A stretch of DNA of 5,349 nt, taken from Chitinophagaceae bacterium (lineage in GTDB: Bacteria > Bacteroidota > Bacteroidia > Chitinophagales > Chitinophagaceae). The DNA lies in assembly GCA_003534175.1 (NCBI GenBank), contig DPFD01000168.1, forward strand, positions 3,843 through 9,191. Reading direction: 5' to 3'. The notes under the pieces are model-generated. The model was not told where the DNA came from. It did not search any database and saw only the letters and a list, made by a program, of their open reading frames with translations. Shown here piece by piece: positions 4,674-5,349 of the stretch (position 1 is its first letter; the number at the start of each line of letters is the position of its first letter). Both the position numbers and the translations under genes were made by a program.

Positions 4674-5349
4674 TTATTTCTTCTTCTTACTCTTCGGTTT
4701 CACCTTGGGTTTTGCCTTGGGTTTCATCTTGTTTTCCAATGAATCGAGTTGATGCAGGTGCCATGCTTTTACGTGCTGCCAGTGTTGTGCATAAGGCACA
4801 GCGGGCGAATCAGGCAATGGCAATACCGAATAATGCTCCAGCTGCTGAATCTGTTGCCGCAGTCCGGCAGTATCCTGATGTTCCATCTTCCAGCGAATGG
4901 TATGCACTTTCTGGTTTAACTCTTCATGCAGTACATGGGCACGCTGTTCAGGAATTTTATTGAGAAAGAGGTAACTGAAAAATATCAGGAACATCATCAG
5001 GGCAACCATTGGTAAACTCACCTGCCAGGTTTCAAAAAACTGCCGTACCGGATGCACAGGTTTTTGTTTTGCTGCTTCCACCTGCACCATCAGTTCTTCC
5101 ATGCATTTTTTTTCCGCCTCATTTTGCATTCCCTGTGGTATGAAGCGCTGCAGTTTTGATATGGCCTCATCTGCACGATCGGGAGAACTGAAACGCAATG
5201 CACTCAAGGGTAATACAGGCAAATTCTTCTGCGACATATATCCTTCCAGATTTTGCCGGTCTGTGGGATGCAGAGCTTTAAACGCATCCATATATTGCTG
5301 TAATGCCGCTTTCTCGCGATCTGAAATATGGTCGTTCGCGCGTGCCAGA
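4674..5349 (-). CDS. Single-pass membrane protein with Lys/Pro tail, N-terminus off window
   Basis: The reading frame is open to the right edge, so the gene is partial. At least 224 residues are visible, with no stop or start among the first 19 (LARANDHISDREKAALQQY). The Met at 5291 is therefore probably internal. Numbering from that Met: a soluble, helical, charged region (1-80), one membrane span (about 91-111, VSLPMVALMMFLIFFSYLFL), a probable coiled coil (about 113-155, with LRQQIQQLEHY), a Pro-containing linker, and a lysine-rich tail with three KPKx repeats ending in KKKK (190-205). The layout of a soluble N-terminal domain, one span and a helical C-terminal domain resembles membrane-anchored regulators such as anti-sigma factors, but no diagnostic motif is visible and I do not assign that role. 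The topology is unclear. It is on the same strand as typA, but the 256-base spacer with termination signals argues against co-transcription. Confidence 0.75.
   Translation of the reverse strand, partial: LARANDHISDREKAALQQYMDAFKALHPTDRQNLEGYMSQKNLPVLPLSALRFSSPDRADEAISKLQRFIPQGMQNEAEKKCMEELMVQVEAAKQKPVHPVRQFFETWQVSLPMVALMMFLIFFSYLFLNKIPEQRAHVLHEELNQKVHTIRWKMEHQDTAGLRQQIQQLEHYSVLPLPDSPAVPYAQHWQHVKAWHLHQLDSLENKMKPKAKPKVKPKSKKKK
4689..4724 (-). repeat. Three 12-base tandem repeats in the C-terminal tail
   Basis: Read on the minus strand, the units are AAACCCAAGGCA, AAACCCAAGGTG and AAACCGAAGAGT, coding KPKA, KPKV and KPKS. They are in frame and followed by KKKK and the stop. The first two units differ at only two bases, which suggests growth by slippage. 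Confidence 0.75.

Overview
The window looks like chromosomal DNA from a Bacteroidota bacterium, probably near the Chitinophagaceae. Three things suggest this: the wording of the TypA and MeaB proteins; promoters of the Bacteroidota type (a -7 element TACCTTTG with TTG about 19 bases upstream, rather than TATAAT/TTGACA); and start codons with A/T-rich leaders and no Shine-Dalgarno sequence. The assignment below phylum is a guess.

Layout. From the left edge, a complete meaB gene (30-920, +) encodes the GTPase chaperone of methylmalonyl-CoA mutase. It runs tail-to-tail into a 73-residue membrane protein gene with a CxxC motif (911-1132, -), and the two overlap by 10 bases. About 570 bases without a convincing gene follow. 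This stretch holds two diverged copies of a 61-base CCACAAAG-type repeat exactly 100 bases apart, a third related inverted repeat, and a perfect 10-bp hairpin. Next comes an A/T-rich gene of unknown function (1704-2548, +) that appears broken. A lipoprotein signal peptide (1704-1820) and the protein body (1820-2548) lie in different frames, joined at a TAATG overlap, and one extra base in a G4 or T4 run would fuse them.

On the minus strand, typA/bipA (4417-2609), a translational GTPase that binds ribosomes, is complete with a clear promoter and a clear intrinsic terminator. Upstream of it on the same strand, a single-pass membrane protein with a lysine/proline-repeat tail (4674 to the right edge) is cut off at its N-terminus by the window end. 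The spacer between them has a weak hairpin with a U10 tract and an 80-base segment that, read as minus-strand RNA, is very C-rich and almost free of G, as expected of a Rho-loading site.

How the genes fit together. I see no shared pathway. MeaB and TypA are housekeeping GTPases with separate jobs, and no methylmalonyl-CoA mutase gene is present. The genes look individually transcribed. I do not see a new multi-gene system. The parts most worth a second look are the split lipoprotein in its low-GC island, the dispersed repeats beside it, the apparently leaderless small gene, and the Rho-like spacer.
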